Made by a program: the position numbers and the translations under genes
Shown: positions 44,891 to 46,188 of the stretch, piece by piece
Position numbering within the stretch: the stretch's first letter is position 1
Layout of the letters: every line of letters starts with the position of its first letter
Notes under the pieces: model-generated
Told to the model about the DNA's origin: nothing
The model's input: only the letters and a program-made list of their open reading frames with translations
Database searches by the model: none
Source: Flavobacteriaceae bacterium
Lineage (GTDB): Bacteria > Bacteroidota > Bacteroidia > Flavobacteriales > Flavobacteriaceae
Direction of reading: 5' to 3'
Assembly: GCA_030621915.1 (NCBI GenBank)
Contig: JAUXGV010000002.1
Span: 1 to 46,188 of the forward strand
Length of the DNA: 46,188 bases

Positions 44891-46188
<1,298 letters not shown>

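Overview
The window looks like chromosomal core sequence of a low-GC member of the Bacteroidota, most probably a Flavobacteriaceae. The evidence is the gene set: tandem rhomboids, the DUF349, DUF2851 and DUF6576 families, ABC-F EttA, a TonB receptor with a carboxypeptidase-regulatory-like domain, an SusC/D-era style of lipoproteins, and a likely capnine (sulfonolipid) pair. Promoter-like TAnnTTTG boxes of the Bacteroidetes type and the near absence of Shine-Dalgarno sequences agree with this. I saw no tRNA, rRNA, CRISPR array, insertion sequence or prophage. Most genes are housekeeping.

Layout. 1-2664 (+): two rhomboid-family membrane proteins and an endonuclease/exonuclease/phosphatase protein. 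2665-2984: a gene-free stretch with a hairpin and short repeats. 2985-7461: an ABM-domain protein (-), then mtaB, a MarC protein, an alpha/beta hydrolase, an orphan rfbC and a lytic transglycosylase (+). 7567-10611: a nitronate monooxygenase/FabK-like enzyme (-), an EamA transporter (+) and mnmA (-). 10702-14689: a MORN-repeat secreted protein (-), a helical hypothetical protein, purB, a lipoprotein and a TerC protein (+). 14723-17334 (+): a small His/Cys-rich membrane protein and a TonB receptor with His-rich loops, read here as a metal-uptake pair. 17387-20093: ftcD, a small lipoprotein, a decayed ftcD 3' end and a 49-residue Cys-rich ORF. 20094-23981: a membrane acyltransferase-like protein, an acyl-CoA dehydrogenase, an overlooked 35-residue metallothionein-like ORF and ppa. 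23982-31865 (-): DUF2851, Nudix, ettA; DUF349; aroE; murQ. 31855-37790 (-): the SSS transporter and tamB, which appear to form one operon with murQ. 37846-38877 (+): tsaD. 38950-41416 (-): the cysteate fatty-acyltransferase-like enzyme and the cysteate-synthase-like enzyme. 41537-46188: an S9 lipoprotein peptidase (-), YbaB/EbfC (+), lysoplasmalogenase (-) and the C-terminal two thirds of ligA (-).

Links between genes. TsaD makes t6A37 in tRNA, MtaB methylthiolates it, and MnmA thiolates U34, so three anticodon-loop modification enzymes lie here. MurQ with the sodium symporter points to MurNAc recovery, next to an envelope-assembly TamB and a lytic transglycosylase in the same window. The PLP-enzyme pair at 38950-41416 would make the headgroup and base of the sulfonolipid capnine, tied to gliding in flavobacteria. 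The most unusual items are the 35-residue Cys-pentad peptide at 23074-23181, the 49-residue Cys-rich peptide at 19722-19871, and the perfect inverted repeat that includes the start codon of the EamA gene at 8539-8561.
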